Shown here: piece by piece, positions 1 to 9,270 of the stretch
Layout of the letters: the number at the start of each line of letters is the position of its first letter
Numbering within the stretch: position 1 is the first letter of the stretch
Origin: Bacillus sp. N1-1
GTDB taxonomy: Bacteria; Bacillota; Bacilli; Bacillales; Guptibacillaceae
Reading direction: 5' to 3'
NCBI RefSeq assembly: GCF_009818105.1
Contig: NZ_CP046564.1
Span: forward strand, 1,178,001 to 1,242,000
Length of the DNA: 64,000 bases
Program-made: the position numbers and the translations under genes
The notes under the pieces: generated by a model
What the model was told of the DNA's origin: nothing
The model's input: the letters and a program-made list of their open reading frames with translations, nothing else
Database searches by the model: none

Positions 1-65
1 ACACAGACCCAGATCGAATCTTGTCTAGCTTCACACTTTGAGAAGGTAAGAAAAGGAGAGATACT

Positions 66-1256
66 GTGGAACAGTTTGCTGTTTTTCGTACACCTCAAAC
101 GATTCTCTATGGAAGAGGTTCGTTTCAACAAGTTGGCGCGGAAGCCGTTTTGCGTGGAAAGAAAGCGCTCATTGTGAGTGATCATGTGATGATGAACCTC
201 GGATATGTGACTGAATGTCAGAAGCTCTTGAAGCAAGCGGGAGTAGCGAGTGAATGCTACACGGGTGTTGAATCTGAACCGACGGACGAATATGTTTCTG
301 AAGCGCTCGTGCATCTTCGTCAAACGAGCTGTGAGATGGTCATTTCACTTGGCGGAGGAAGCTGTATCGACACGGCGAAAGCCATTGCGGTCCTTGCGAC
401 AAATGGAGGGTACATAGGTGACTATCGTGCAAATAGAACGAAGGCTGTGAATGCTCCGCTTCCGCATCTTGCTATACCTACAACGGCAGGAACAGGATCT
501 GAAGCAACGGACGTAACAGTGATTACGAATACAACGACTCAGGTAAAAATGATGATCAAGCAGCCGGCCTTTATGCCAACAGTAGCGATCGTAGATCCAC
601 GTCTTTCTGTTTCGTCTCCACCCCATGTCACCGCAGCAACAGGGATTGATGCGCTCAGTCATGCGATAGAAGCGTATTTATCAAAAAAAGCTCATCCGAT
701 GACAGATACGTTTGCTTTATCAGCTATGAAGCATCTTATCGATCAAATTGAAACCGCTTACAGTGATGGGGGAAATATAGAGGCACGGGAGGCGATGAGT
801 TTAGGCGCCCTTCAAGCGGGAATGGCTTTTACTAATGCATCGGTCTGTCTTGTCCACGGGATGTCACGTCCGATCGGAGCGCTCTTCCACGTGCCGCATG
901 GCTATTCGAATGCGATGTTACTTCCTGCGGTTCTCGACTATAGCAAAGCTTCCTGTACGGATCGTCTTGCTGATCTCGGACGTTTGTTTCAGCCGGAGAT
1001 CCAATCGAATGAAGAAGCGGCCGGCGTTGCGGTAGTATCTGTGAAAAGGCTCTGCGCGTCCTTGAACGTTCCCAATTTAAAAGAGTGGGGAATTGATGAG
1101 ACGGCGTTTAACCAGGCGGTGAGTAAAATGGCAGCCGATGCGTTAGATAGTGGAAGTCCGGCGCAAAATCCACGCTTACCGACACAGGCTGAATTAGAGG
1201 AATTATATAAACTTAGCTATAACTATCAGTTTACAACTGAAGCAAAAATACGATAA
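66..1256 (+). CDS. Iron-containing alcohol dehydrogenase
   Basis: A 396-residue member of the Fe-dependent (type III) alcohol dehydrogenase family, NAD(P)-linked and cytoplasmic. The N-terminal nucleotide-binding half carries GGGSCID at about residues 96-102. The metal-binding half shows the expected Asp and three His in GIDALSHAIEAY and in VHGMSRPIGALFHVPHG. The GTG start at 66 follows AAGGAGAG at 53-60. It ends 27 bases before methylmalonate-semialdehyde dehydrogenase, so the two are probably co-transcribed. By context it may oxidise a hydroxy acid or alcohol to a semialdehyde that the next enzyme converts to an acyl-CoA. The exact substrate cannot be read from sequence. Family assignment is secure, substrate is not. 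Confidence 0.9.
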   Translation: MEQFAVFRTPQTILYGRGSFQQVGAEAVLRGKKALIVSDHVMMNLGYVTECQKLLKQAGVASECYTGVESEPTDEYVSEALVHLRQTSCEMVISLGGGSCIDTAKAIAVLATNGGYIGDYRANRTKAVNAPLPHLAIPTTAGTGSEATDVTVITNTTTQVKMMIKQPAFMPTVAIVDPRLSVSSPPHVTAATGIDALSHAIEAYLSKKAHPMTDTFALSAMKHLIDQIETAYSDGGNIEAREAMSLGALQAGMAFTNASVCLVHGMSRPIGALFHVPHGYSNAMLLPAVLDYSKASCTDRLADLGRLFQPEIQSNEEAAGVAVVSVKRLCASLNVPNLKEWGIDETAFNQAVSKMAADALDSGSPAQNPRLPTQAELEELYKLSYNYQFTTEAKIR

Positions 1257-1283
1257 CGCGAGTAGACGGAAGGAGAATGTAAA

Positions 1284-2741
1284 ATGGCAACGACGGCAAC
1301 GAACGTGCTACAAAACTATATTAACGGCAAATGGGTAGATGCCAAAACCACGCAGTTTCAAACGGTACCAAATCCAGCCACGGGGGAAGAACTCGCACAG
1401 GTTCCCATTTCCACGAAGGAAGACCTGGATGATGCGGTTAACGTAGCGAAGACGGCCTTCAAAACGTGGAGCAAAACGCCTGTACCAAGAAGGGCACGTA
1501 TTCTTTTTAAGTATCAACAACTTCTCGTCGACAACTGGGACGAGCTGGCGCAGCTGTTAACGAAGGAAAATGGTAAAAGCTTTAAAGAAGCACAGGGTGA
1601 AGTGCAGCGCGGCATCGAATGCGTCGAGTTTGCTGCCGGTGCACCTTCTTTAATGATGGGAAAACAGCTTCCAGATATTGCGACAAACCTTGAATCGGGC
1701 ATGTATCGCTATCCTGTTGGTGTAGTTGGCGGCATCACGCCCTTTAATTTCCCGATGATGGTCCCTTGCTGGATGTTTCCTCTTGCGATCGCGATGGGGA
1801 ACACGTTCGTGTTGAAGCCATCAGAGCGAACGCCGCTACTTGCGAACCGTCTAGCAGAGCTATTTAAAGAAGCAGGCTTACCTGATGGCGTGCTGAATAT
1901 TGTTCACGGTGCACATGATGTGGTCAATGGGTTACTAGAGCATAAAGATGTGCCCGCGATTTCCTTTGTGGGCTCACAGCCTGTCGCAGAATACGTCTAC
2001 AAAACAGGAGCGGCGCACGGGAAACGCGTTCAAGCGCTAGCAGGTGCAAAGAATCACTCGATTGTTATGGCCGACGCTGATCTCGATGCTGCAGTAAAAG
2101 AAATTATCGCAGCCTCCTACGGATCTGCAGGTGAACGATGCATGGCGTGCTCTGTCGTTGTCGCAGTCGATGACGTCGTCGAGCCGCTCCTTCAAAAGCT
2201 GAACGCAAAAGCGGATGAAATTAAGATTGGCAACGGTCTTGATGAAGATGTGTTCCTAGGTCCAGTCATTCGAAAGGAGCATAAAGAAAGAACGGAAAAT
2301 TATATTCGAAAAGGACAGGAAGAAGGCGCAACTCTCGTCCGAGACGGTCGAAATGATGAAGCTTACAATGAGGAAGGCTACTTTATTGGACCAACGATTT
2401 TCGATCACGTGAACTCTTCTATGCAAATTTGGAAAGATGAAATTTTCGCTCCTGTGCTATCGATTGTCAGAGTGAAGAATCTAGAAGAAGCGATTGAACT
2501 GACCAATGAATCTGACTTTGGTAACGGCGCCTGCCTGTTTACAAAGGATGGTAGCAACGTACGCTACTTTAGAGAAAACATTGAAGTCGGCATGCTAGGG
2601 GTAAACATTGGAGTGCCAGCCCCAATGGCGTTCTTCCCATTCTCAGGTTGGAAAAATTCCTTCTACGGGGATCTTCATGCGAATGGCTCTGATGGGGTCG
2701 AGTTCTATACAAGAAGGAAGATGTTAACGGCTAGGTGGTAA
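1284..2741 (+). CDS. mmsA: CoA-acylating methylmalonate-semialdehyde dehydrogenase
   Basis: A 485-residue aldehyde dehydrogenase superfamily enzyme of the MmsA/IolA branch. It converts malonate- or methylmalonate-semialdehyde plus CoA and NAD+ to acetyl- or propionyl-CoA, CO2 and NADH. Visible features are the [11 protein letters not shown] segment, KPSERTP, and the catalytic cysteine Cys286 in GERCMACS. Length is typical for the family. The ATG at 1284 follows AAGGAG. It is the second gene of a pair with the Fe-alcohol dehydrogenase and is followed by a strong terminator, so the pair is a closed unit. No inositol genes are adjacent, so a role in valine or beta-alanine-type catabolism is as likely as one in myo-inositol breakdown. 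Confidence 0.93.
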   Translation: MATTATNVLQNYINGKWVDAKTTQFQTVPNPATGEELAQVPISTKEDLDDAVNVAKTAFKTWSKTPVPRRARILFKYQQLLVDNWDELAQLLTKENGKSFKEAQGEVQRGIECVEFAAGAPSLMMGKQLPDIATNLESGMYRYPVGVVGGITPFNFPMMVPCWMFPLAIAMGNTFVLKPSERTPLLANRLAELFKEAGLPDGVLNIVHGAHDVVNGLLEHKDVPAISFVGSQPVAEYVYKTGAAHGKRVQALAGAKNHSIVMADADLDAAVKEIIAASYGSAGERCMACSVVVAVDDVVEPLLQKLNAKADEIKIGNGLDEDVFLGPVIRKEHKERTENYIRKGQEEGATLVRDGRNDEAYNEEGYFIGPTIFDHVNSSMQIWKDEIFAPVLSIVRVKNLEEAIELTNESDFGNGACLFTKDGSNVRYFRENIEVGMLGVNIGVPAPMAFFPFSGWKNSFYGDLHANGSDGVEFYTRRKMLTARW

Positions 2742-2767
2742 GCTAAAAGATCGAAAAGTATTAACCC

Positions 2768-2802
2768 AAAAGGTGTAGAGAGGCCTCCTCTCTACACCTT
2801 TT
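2768..2802 (+). terminator. Rho-independent terminator after mmsA
   Basis: A perfect 16-bp inverted repeat, AAAAGGTGTAGAGAGG and its complement, has a 3-base loop and ends in TTTT. It lies 26 bases after the mmsA stop. Confidence 0.93.
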
Positions 2803-3083
2803 GACATCTAAACCGGTTATAAAAAGCGGTGGAAATTGTTTTTTTTATAAAGAAGGAAATAAATGGGTGGAAGTGAAACCTTGGACGTGTTTGGGTCGTA
2901 ATACTAATTATGCTAACGAAAGTGAAAAGGCCTAATCATCTCATCATCCCGTAGAGCGATCTATGGGGAAACGGTGTCTCATTTACATACTAATGCAGCA
3001 AGTCTTTCCGCATGAGTAGCTTGTTTATCAGAAAGGTTGTCATTTAAGAGATCATTAATTAGTGATTAAGGAGGTGACGATAT

Positions 3084-3290
3084 TTGGATAGTAAAAGGTT
3101 CTCAAAATTGGATAGATGGCGAGCAAAATTTGGCGTGTTAGCTATTGCCCTGAGCTGTCTTCTAACGGCTATTAACTCCTGGGGACAGAATTGGATTCTT
3201 ACGAGTGTTTTAGGTTTAGGTGCACTTGTTTGTGGGATAATCGGGTTCTTTGACATGAAGAGAACCAATGAGAAAGAACATACAAGTTAG
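3084..3290 (+). CDS. Small two-helix membrane protein, unknown function
   Basis: A 68-residue protein that I do not recognise. A basic N-terminus (KRFSKLDRWRAKFG) is followed by two hydrophobic stretches (about residues 17-30 and 39-56) with a short polar turn, and a charged tail. This suggests a small membrane protein with both ends on the same side. The TTG start is chosen because a near-perfect AAGGAGGTGA lies at 3068-3077 with good spacing. The next gene is also a membrane protein, but there is no overlap to prove an operon. Coding status rests on the ribosome binding site and the helix pattern. Confidence 0.6.
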   Translation: MDSKRFSKLDRWRAKFGVLAIALSCLLTAINSWGQNWILTSVLGLGALVCGIIGFFDMKRTNEKEHTS

Positions 3291-3389
3291 AAATATCATA
3301 TTGGATTCCTCATTAACCCATCGTGAAGCGTTTGCGTAATAAAATAATCTCGAATGAAACTAGGTAGATTTAAGAGGGGAATGGAGACA

Positions 3390-3926
3390 ATGTTTTTATC
3401 GTATTTATTAGTGTTTGTTCTGGCTGCAATTCCATTATTTGAACTTGTTGCTGTCATCCCATTAGCGATCATCGGGGGGCTGTCGCCAGTACTGACGGGT
3501 GTATTTGCTTTTCTAGGAAATGCCCTGACAGTCGTTCTGTTAATCGTATTTGTAGATAAATTAAAAATTTGGATGAGAAAACGAAAACAAAAGCGTAGGA
3601 AGGATGTGACGCAAGAGAGGGGCGAGACGACAGAAGATCATGTCGAAGAAATACAAGAGTCGAAAAAAGAGAAGCGAGCAAGAGTTCTTTTTGATAAGTA
3701 TGGTTTACCTGGATTAACGATCATCGGTCCTTTTTTCGTCGGATCGCATATCTCAGCGTTTATGGGGATGAGCTTCGGTTCGAAAAGAAAGATGGTAACG
3801 AGCTGGATGATGACCAGCTTAGTTCTTTGGACAGTGATTATGGCTGTAGCCTCAAGCTATGGAGTTACGTTTTTTGTACCTGATGTTGAAGATGATGGCG
3901 TTTTAGTTCGTTTGTTTAATAACTAG
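3390..3926 (+). CDS. Small multidrug export family membrane protein
   Basis: Resembles the Sm_multidrug_ex family of small integral membrane proteins; transport activity is inferred from the family name only. Hydrophobic segments near the N-terminus (LVFVLAAIPLFELVAVIPLAIIGG and the following helix) are split from a C-terminal pair by a highly charged central loop (RKRKQKRRKDVTQERG...). The conserved-looking part is the RVLFDKYGLPGLTIIGPFFVG region. An in-frame ATG exists at 3354 but has no ribosome binding site. The ATG at 3390 has GGAG at 3383 and AGAGGGG at 3373, so I prefer it (178 residues). No regulatory site was recognised. Confidence 0.75.
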   Translation: MFLSYLLVFVLAAIPLFELVAVIPLAIIGGLSPVLTGVFAFLGNALTVVLLIVFVDKLKIWMRKRKQKRRKDVTQERGETTEDHVEEIQESKKEKRARVLFDKYGLPGLTIIGPFFVGSHISAFMGMSFGSKRKMVTSWMMTSLVLWTVIMAVASSYGVTFFVPDVEDDGVLVRLFNN

Positions 3927-4235
3927 CATTCTACTATCATTAACGTCTTGGTTATTAAATGTAAATTAAACTTGAACTGAATAATTGTAGCTAAGGTTCG
4001 GCTATTGAGATAGGCTAGTGACCGAGAGCTACATCTTTTACATAAGTAAAGGCACCTATTGACATAAAAGGCCCTTGGGGAAAGATTCGGCGTAGTTGTC
4101 CAGCGCTAAGATCTTTTCGTTGGGTTTTTTTATTAGTTGAGGCTTTATGACAAAAGCAGGATAAAGGCAGGAACTTAATAGATAGGATATTCGTATAGTT
4201 TTTAAGAGAGAGATTTGTTGGAGGAGGATGATACC
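3927..4235 (+). other. Intergenic stretch with paired segments and a terminator
   Basis: About 300 bases with no gene. From about 3988 to 4034 the sequence can fold: GTAGCT pairs with AGCTAC around inner pairs CGG/CCG and CTAT/ATAG. A separate terminator hairpin lies at 4100-4131. It matches no riboswitch I know. An untranslated leader or a small RNA is possible. Confidence 0.3.
4100..4131 (+). terminator. Probable rho-independent terminator
   Basis: CCAGCG pairs with CGTTGG (one G-T wobble) around a loop containing AAGATCTT, followed by seven T. It lies 174 bases after the stop at 3926, so it ends either a long 3' tail or a separate small transcript. Confidence 0.65.
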
Positions 4236-4409
4236 ATGTTGTTGGATAAACCTAAATGCAGTTATTGTGAAAAAGGAATCAAAGAGGAAGAGGACGTTTA
4301 TGTTAAGATGCGTTATCCGAAGCGAAAAGGTTTTACAGAGATCAAAGCGTATTTAAGGAATTGGGGTAAATTTATATGTGAGGACTGCTTTAGTAATAAT
4401 AAGAATTGA
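4236..4409 (+). CDS. Small zinc-ribbon-like protein, unknown function
   Basis: A 57-residue protein with two Cys pairs, CSYC near the N-terminus and CEDC near the C-terminus, the spacing of a small zinc ribbon. The middle is basic and charged (KMRYPKRKGFTEIKAYLRN). I know similar short proteins from Bacillus genomes but no function for them. A TTG at 4215 opens the same frame, but the ATG at 4236 is preceded by GGAGGAGG at optimal distance and is the likely start. It stands alone, between a terminator on the left and a convergent gene on the right. Confidence 0.65.
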   Translation: MLLDKPKCSYCEKGIKEEEDVYVKMRYPKRKGFTEIKAYLRNWGKFICEDCFSNNKN

Positions 4410-4524
4410 TCCTATAGGATTAGCCGTTTGTTAACGAGCTACATACAAATAGTTAATTTGGTCTGATAGAGTGACCGGCCTTTCATTTTTCTAGGTTAGT
4501 CTGGAAGTAGAGTGATCCTATTTT

Positions 4525-4555
4525 AAAAAAAGCAAGAGTCCCCGTATAAAGGGAC
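4525..4555 (-). terminator. Terminator of the 4562-4783 gene
   Basis: On the minus strand GTCCC and GGGAC pair around an 8-base loop, followed by TCTTGC and a run of T. It starts seven bases after the stop of the minus-strand gene. Confidence 0.75.
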
Positions 4556-4561
4556 CTAACA

Positions 4562-4783
4562 CTAATATAAAGGTTGTGGGTTACAAGGTGGAAATCCGTT
4601 AATATCCTGAATCATGTAAAAATCATATTGTTTTAAGGCGAACTGTGCTTGATACAAATATTCCATGACAAGGAGCTTTCCTTCAGATGTCCCGCACAAA
4701 ATACCTGATGTTCCTTGTCCATTTGTAAATGAAATCCCAATAGGATAACCAATTAAATTTCGAATTTTTTGCTGCCATGGCAT
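4562..4783 (-). CDS. Small LSm-like/DUF2642-type protein, unknown function
   Basis: A 73-residue protein. The segment IGYPIGISFTNGQGTSGILCGTSEGKLLV has the strand-turn-strand pattern of a small beta-barrel (LSm-like, as in DUF2642 proteins of spore formers). It is followed by a C-terminal NGFPPCNPQPLY tail. No catalytic motif is seen. A GTG three codons upstream (4792) directly abuts the Shine-Dalgarno AAGGAG. The ATG at 4783 sits 10 bases from it, so I prefer that start. It is monocistronic, with a terminator immediately downstream. Family assignment is tentative. Confidence 0.6.
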   Translation of the reverse strand: MPWQQKIRNLIGYPIGISFTNGQGTSGILCGTSEGKLLVMEYLYQAQFALKQYDFYMIQDINGFPPCNPQPLY

Positions 4784-4910
4784 ATTTATCACTCTCCTTC
4801 ATACTCATCGTATTGAATGCGTAAAAATAGGTGCCTGTTTCTTTGGTTGTGTGAGAACTGAGAAAACGATCACCTCGTAGCTTTTTAAGAGTAGAGGAGC
4901 GTTACTGAAT

Positions 4911-4951
4911 AAAAGGGGAACCGAACTCATTTTTTAACGAGGTTCCCTTTT
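4911..4951. terminator. Bidirectional hairpin between divergent genes
   Basis: AAAAGGGGAACC pairs with GGTTCCCTTTT, giving T-tracts on both strands. It lies upstream of both flanking genes, where no gene needs a terminator. It may end a small RNA or act as an attenuator of the YheC/D gene. Confidence 0.5.
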
Positions 4952-5089
4952 CGCCCTATAATAAAGTCTCGTATATCCGTGATTGAGTCTGTTCTTTTCG
5001 TGGGGCACCGCAAACAAGATGAAATTCATTCGACCAGGCACACCTCTGCCCCGTTTTGCAATAGATTAAAGCGAAGGGGGCAGATCGGT

Positions 5090-6181
5090 GTGAGCGATCA
5101 CTATTTAGGAATTATCCTTCCTAAATCAACATATGAAGCGATGCCTGGACTACAGGGAGGCACGCGTAGCATGTTCTTGATTTGGGAGAAAGCAGCGAGA
5201 AAACATGGTCTTATCCCTTGTTATTTTCGGTTCTTTGATATTCAGGCAGGCGTAGGTACGGTGAAAGCCTATGTGTACGATAACGAAACGTTTCATCTTC
5301 AAGAAGTTCCAGCGCCCAAAGTCATTTACACGCGCGTGCTCGATTACTTGCCAGCTTATCGTTCTCATCTGAAAACCTTAATGAAGGAAGGGCACTTGAT
5401 CTACAATGTGCCAAATTATGATGTGGAGAAGCATAAGGTTCACGACCTCCTAGCCAAAAACGAGAGTGTGAAAGACCATCTGCCAGAAACAGAGCTGTTT
5501 ACCGTGGCGAACTTAAATAAAATGGCTGCTCGTTACAATCAGCTCATTCTTAAAAAAAGCTACGGAGAATTAGGTATGGGAGCAATGAAAGTTGAACGTG
5601 TGAAGAAAGGATGGAGTCTTTCTTATAAAACAAAGGAAGGTGAGTTAAAGCAAGTTGATTTCACAACGAAGCTGCCAACTGTGCTCATCAACCGCCTACG
5701 CAAGCATACGTACTTAATCCAAGAAATGATTCCGCTTGCTGATTATAAAGGGCATCCGTTTGATTTACGCGTTGCGACACAAAAGAATCAAAACGGAGAG
5801 TGGCAGGTATCTGGGGTCATGTGCAAAGTGGCGAATGGGGGAGACTTTCTAACAAACGGGGCACAGGGGGGAACGACCTACACGTTCGAAGCGGTTGCCA
5901 CTCACTCCCATCCAACCATTCCTTATGAAACGCTTGTACACCGAATCGAGCAGCTAGCTCTCAAAATCGCTCGTGTACTTGATCAACATTTTCCTCGGCT
6001 AGCTGATCTCGGCTTCGATATCGGGATCACAAAAGAAGGAAAGCCGTATTTTATAGAGTGTAATTTTATCTCTGACTACGTGAGCGGATTGTTTGAAGAT
6101 GGCCGGATCATTCACGACGAGTGGGAAGCGGTGTTTCAGACGCCGATTGCGTATGGGAGATACTTGATGGATCGATTTTAG
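5090..6181 (+). CDS. YheC/YheD-family ATP-grasp protein
   Basis: A 363-residue ATP-grasp protein of the YheC/YheD family, which is associated with the endospore coat in Bacillus; the ligase substrate is not known. ATP-grasp features are the lysine-rich LILKKSYGELGMG segment, the YLIQEMIPLADYKGHPFDLRV core, and the metal-binding end DLGFDIGITKEGKPYFIECN. An open frame continues upstream to 4979, but that 5' part has no ribosome binding site and unlikely composition. The GTG at 5090 follows AAGGGGG at 5074-5080. A second family member lies at 35543. The gene is monocistronic with a terminator-like hairpin downstream. Confidence 0.85.
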   Translation: MSDHYLGIILPKSTYEAMPGLQGGTRSMFLIWEKAARKHGLIPCYFRFFDIQAGVGTVKAYVYDNETFHLQEVPAPKVIYTRVLDYLPAYRSHLKTLMKEGHLIYNVPNYDVEKHKVHDLLAKNESVKDHLPETELFTVANLNKMAARYNQLILKKSYGELGMGAMKVERVKKGWSLSYKTKEGELKQVDFTTKLPTVLINRLRKHTYLIQEMIPLADYKGHPFDLRVATQKNQNGEWQVSGVMCKVANGGDFLTNGAQGGTTYTFEAVATHSHPTIPYETLVHRIEQLALKIARVLDQHFPRLADLGFDIGITKEGKPYFIECNFISDYVSGLFEDGRIIHDEWEAVFQTPIAYGRYLMDRF

Positions 6182-6249
6182 ATAGAACAAAAAAGACTGG
6201 CGGGGTCTAGTTCTGTTTTCGTATTAAAAAATTCAAATCACACATCAAA

Positions 6250-6289
6250 TGGAGCACCGAATCTCAATGGTTATGGCGCTCTTTTTTGT
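6250..6289 (+). terminator. Probable terminator after the YheC/D gene
   Basis: GAGC at 6252-6255 pairs with GCTC at 6278-6281 with further partial pairing inside (ACC/GGC), followed by TTTTTTG. Flanking AAATCAC and GTGATTT could extend the stem. Confidence 0.55.
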
Positions 6290-6435
6290 GATTTAACGAT
6301 TAGTAATGGTTCCGGATTGAAATAGGTGTGGTGAAATATAGGTGATGTTTATTCAGTTGAAGGGCAGTTTTTTGGAAGATTCTCAGTTACGAAATAACTT
6401 GGTAAAAGGCATTTTATATTTAATGTCAGGGTTAT

Positions 6436-7026
6436 TCATACTAGGTCCAATACCTTTTTAGTACATGACATAAAGTAGTTAAGTATTAGACCACTTAAGC
6501 AAACGATTAATAAAGTGCCAACGCCAATTGGTCCTTTAAAAATCAAAGCCATTATTAAGAATATTAAGTAAATCAATGATCTCGAGAAAAATATATTTGT
6601 TCTAGTTAATTCTTGTATGATTAACATTAATCGGTCAACAGGGATCGGTGCCAAATTTGTGTGTAGATATATTGCAGTACCTAATCCTATAATGAATAAG
6701 CCGATTCCAAAGTAAATAACTTTGCTGTACCATAGTTCAGGTATGAGCAAATTTTTTAATAAAAAGAGCCACATATCGATACTAATCCCCGTAATAAATG
6801 CTGTTAACAACCCCAAAACTTCTGGTTTTTGTCGCTTTAAAAGTGAATTACACCCTATTAAAATAAAAGCAATGATAATTTCCCAAGTTCCTACAGTAAA
6901 ACCTACACGTATAGCCAGTCCTACTAAAAGTGCGTCAAAAGGGGAAGTCCCAAGGTCAGATTGGATAGTGAGAGAAATGCCGAGCGTTAATAACAAAATT
7001 CCGAATACATAAAAGAAAAGCTTCAC
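6436..7026 (-). CDS. YczE/YyaS/YitT-family membrane protein
   Basis: A 196-residue integral membrane protein with about five hydrophobic helices, starting MKLFFYVFGILLLTLGISLTI. The QSDLGTSPFDALLVGLA motif is characteristic of the YczE/YyaS group, whose function is not established. The GTG start at 7026 has AAGGAG about 10 bases upstream. It is divergent from the marR gene at 7142, and the 115-bp gap holds two palindromes, so the MarR protein probably controls both directions. The region is clearly more AT-rich than the genes left of 6.2 kb, suggesting an accessory segment starts near here. Confidence 0.8.
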   Translation of the reverse strand: MKLFFYVFGILLLTLGISLTIQSDLGTSPFDALLVGLAIRVGFTVGTWEIIIAFILIGCNSLLKRQKPEVLGLLTAFITGISIDMWLFLLKNLLIPELWYSKVIYFGIGLFIIGLGTAIYLHTNLAPIPVDRLMLIIQELTRTNIFFSRSLIYLIFLIMALIFKGPIGVGTLLIVCLSGLILNYFMSCTKKVLDLV

Positions 7027-7054
7027 ACAAATCTACTCCTTCATTTGTTCTTTT

Positions 7055-7068
7055 GTTGCAATTACAAC
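7055..7068. promoter_or_regulatory. Operator-like palindrome 1 (MarR candidate)
   Basis: GTTGCAATTACAAC is an inverted repeat (GTTG...CAAC). It closely resembles a second palindrome centred 48 bp to the right in the same divergent intergenic region. Confidence 0.5.
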
Positions 7069-7102
7069 TAAATTAAGTTAATTTAAGTATATGGTGTTAA
7101 AT

Positions 7103-7116
7103 GTTGCATTTGCAAC
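7103..7116. promoter_or_regulatory. Operator-like palindrome 2 (MarR candidate)
   Basis: GTTGCATTTGCAAC has perfect 6-bp arms (GTTGCA/TGCAAC). It lies 26 bases upstream of the marR start and just before a TATAAT at 7124, fitting autorepression. Confidence 0.5.
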
Positions 7117-7141
7117 AAAAATGTATAATTGGGAGTTTAAT

Positions 7142-7594
7142 ATGAAGGAAATACTACGTGAAATTGGAATGATAGCAAGAGCATTAGATTCAATAAGTAA
7201 TATAGAATTTAAAGAATATGATCTCACGAGAGGCCAGTATTTATATCTTGTGCGAATCTGTGAAAGCCCGGGAATTATTCAAGAGAAGGTGGCTGAGCTC
7301 ATAAAAGTAGATCGTACCACAGCAGCCCGCTCTATTAAGAAACTTGAAATGAACGGCTTTATTGTGAAGAAAGAAGACGAACATAACAAAAAAATAAAAA
7401 AGCTATTTCCAACAGAGAAAGGGAAAAAAGTTTTTCCTTTTATTAAAAGAGAAAATGATTATTCAAATGTTGTTGCCTTAGAGGGGTTATCCGAAGAAGA
7501 AATAGAAACCCTTTTCGAACTTCTTCAAACTGTAAGGAGAAATATAGAAAAAGACTGGGAATTTGTTAAAAGAGGAAACAAGAGAAGTTATTGA
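7142..7594 (+). CDS. MarR-family transcriptional regulator
   Basis: A 150-residue winged-helix regulator. The DNA-binding core is GIIQEKVAELIKVDRTTAARSIKKLEMNGFIVKKEDEHNKKIKKLFPTEKG-like: recognition helix RTTAARSIKKLE, then a wing rich in Lys/Asp. Long helices at both ends form the dimer interface. The open frame begins at 7091, but the ATG at 7142 with GGGAG seven bases upstream is the better start. It is followed closely by paiA and paiB on the same strand and is divergent from a YczE-like gene. It probably represses one or both units through the paired palindromes at 7055 and 7103. The ligand is unknown. Confidence 0.88.
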   Translation: MKEILREIGMIARALDSISNIEFKEYDLTRGQYLYLVRICESPGIIQEKVAELIKVDRTTAARSIKKLEMNGFIVKKEDEHNKKIKKLFPTEKGKKVFPFIKRENDYSNVVALEGLSEEEIETLFELLQTVRRNIEKDWEFVKRGNKRSY

Positions 7595-7617
7595 GTAGAG
7601 AGGAGTAAAAGATTTAA

Positions 7618-8136
<519 letters not shown>

Positions 8137-8158
8137 CTTTTTAGAAAGGTGGATGATT

Positions 8159-8764
8159 ATGTATATACCTAAACATTTTAATATTGATGAAGAAGAAGTA
8201 ATTTATGATTTTATCGAAAAACATGGATTTGCAACCTTATTTTCTCAGCATAAAGGAGAACCCTGCGCTACTCATCTTCCACTAATGTTCAATAAATCTG
8301 AAAATGCATTATATGGTCATTTTGCACGTGAAAACGGACAGTGGAAAGATATTGAAAAACAACAAGTCCTTGCGGTTTTTCAAGGTCCCCACTGTTACAT
8401 TTCACCAACTTGGTATGAAACAACTAAAGCAGTACCTACTTGGAATTATGTATCTATCCATTTATATGGAAAGGTCGAATTCGTTGAAGATAGAAAGGTT
8501 ATATTCGATTCTTTGAATGACTTGGTAACTAAATATGAAACTCCTGATAGTACATACAATTTAAATGATATTGAACCTAGTTTCATTGCAGGAATGAGTA
8601 AAGGAATTGTGGCGTTCAGAATCAAAATTACAAAAGTTGAAGCAAAAGCTAAATTAAGTCAAAATCATTCTGAGGAACGGCAAAAATTAATTATTAAGCA
8701 CCTTGAAAAAGCTTCTCAACAGGATAATGTACAAATAGCATCGCTGATGAAGAAAAATTTGTAG
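8159..8764 (+). CDS. paiB: FMN-binding negative transcriptional regulator PaiB
   Basis: A 201-residue PaiB-family protein starting MYIPKHFNI, the family signature. The flavin-binding split-barrel pattern continues through FATLFSQHKGEPCATHLPLMF, GHFARENGQWKDI, and FQGPHCYISPTWYETTKAVPTWNYVSIHLYG. The middle part SFIAGMSKGIVAFRIKITKVEAKAKLSQN is also conserved. An ATG two codons earlier (8153) abuts the ribosome binding site AAAGGTGG, so the ATG at 8159 is preferred. It follows paiA by 22 bases. In B. subtilis PaiB is a negative regulator acting with PaiA; here the pair sits behind a MarR gene. Confidence 0.87.
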   Translation: MYIPKHFNIDEEEVIYDFIEKHGFATLFSQHKGEPCATHLPLMFNKSENALYGHFARENGQWKDIEKQQVLAVFQGPHCYISPTWYETTKAVPTWNYVSIHLYGKVEFVEDRKVIFDSLNDLVTKYETPDSTYNLNDIEPSFIAGMSKGIVAFRIKITKVEAKAKLSQNHSEERQKLIIKHLEKASQQDNVQIASLMKKNL

Positions 8765-9270
8765 TAATTCAAATGAAGATATTCCTTAAATAAGTGGTTA
8801 ACTGAAACAGGGATATATTTTAAATTTATATCTTCAATATCTTGGAACGAAGATGTTATTATAGTAAGTTCTCTATGAGATCTCAACAGGGTTGTTAAAT
8901 AATAGGGTCTAGTGATAATTGAGTGATGGCTAAAGCACAAAAAATTTCCTGAAACCTTTTTTGATTGAAGGGTTAAGGTTTACCTTATCTTATTGTAAAT
9001 GCGATTTAATTTGCTGATCATTATTGCACTAAATATCGATGAGAGTACTGTGCTGATAATCAGAATTCTTAATACAAGAAGACTGTAGGATTTCATTATA
9101 TTTTCGCTCCATTTCAAGTTTTTGTTAGGTTGTGATACATTATTGAACATTTCACTCACGGAATTCACTGAAAATTAAATTGTTTTATAGCTATCTCATA
9201 GTACAGATATTAAGCCATTTGCTAAGTATATAAAGGAGGAAGTCGCCAACTTTAAACGACTTCCAATTAA
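8765..9270. other. 500-base gap with no secure gene
   Basis: AT-rich sequence between convergent paiB and the DUF3231 gene. The only coding candidate is a short minus-strand frame listed separately (8980-9096). No clear terminator or repeat was seen. Confidence 0.4.
8980..9096 (-). CDS. Possible 38-residue membrane peptide
   Basis: A short frame starting at ATG 9096 with GGAG nine bases upstream. The product is MKSYSLLVLRILIISTVLSS followed by FSAIMISKLNRIYNKIR: one hydrophobic helix and a basic tail. No family is recognised. The frame is open further upstream, but without a start that has a ribosome binding site. Real expression is uncertain. Confidence 0.3.
   Translation of the reverse strand: MKSYSLLVLRILIISTVLSSIFSAIMISKLNRIYNKIR

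Noticed and set aside
4979..5089. Longer N-terminus for the YheC/D protein
   Set aside because: No ribosome binding site and atypical composition; GTG 5090 is preceded by AAGGGGG and starts at the family N-terminus.
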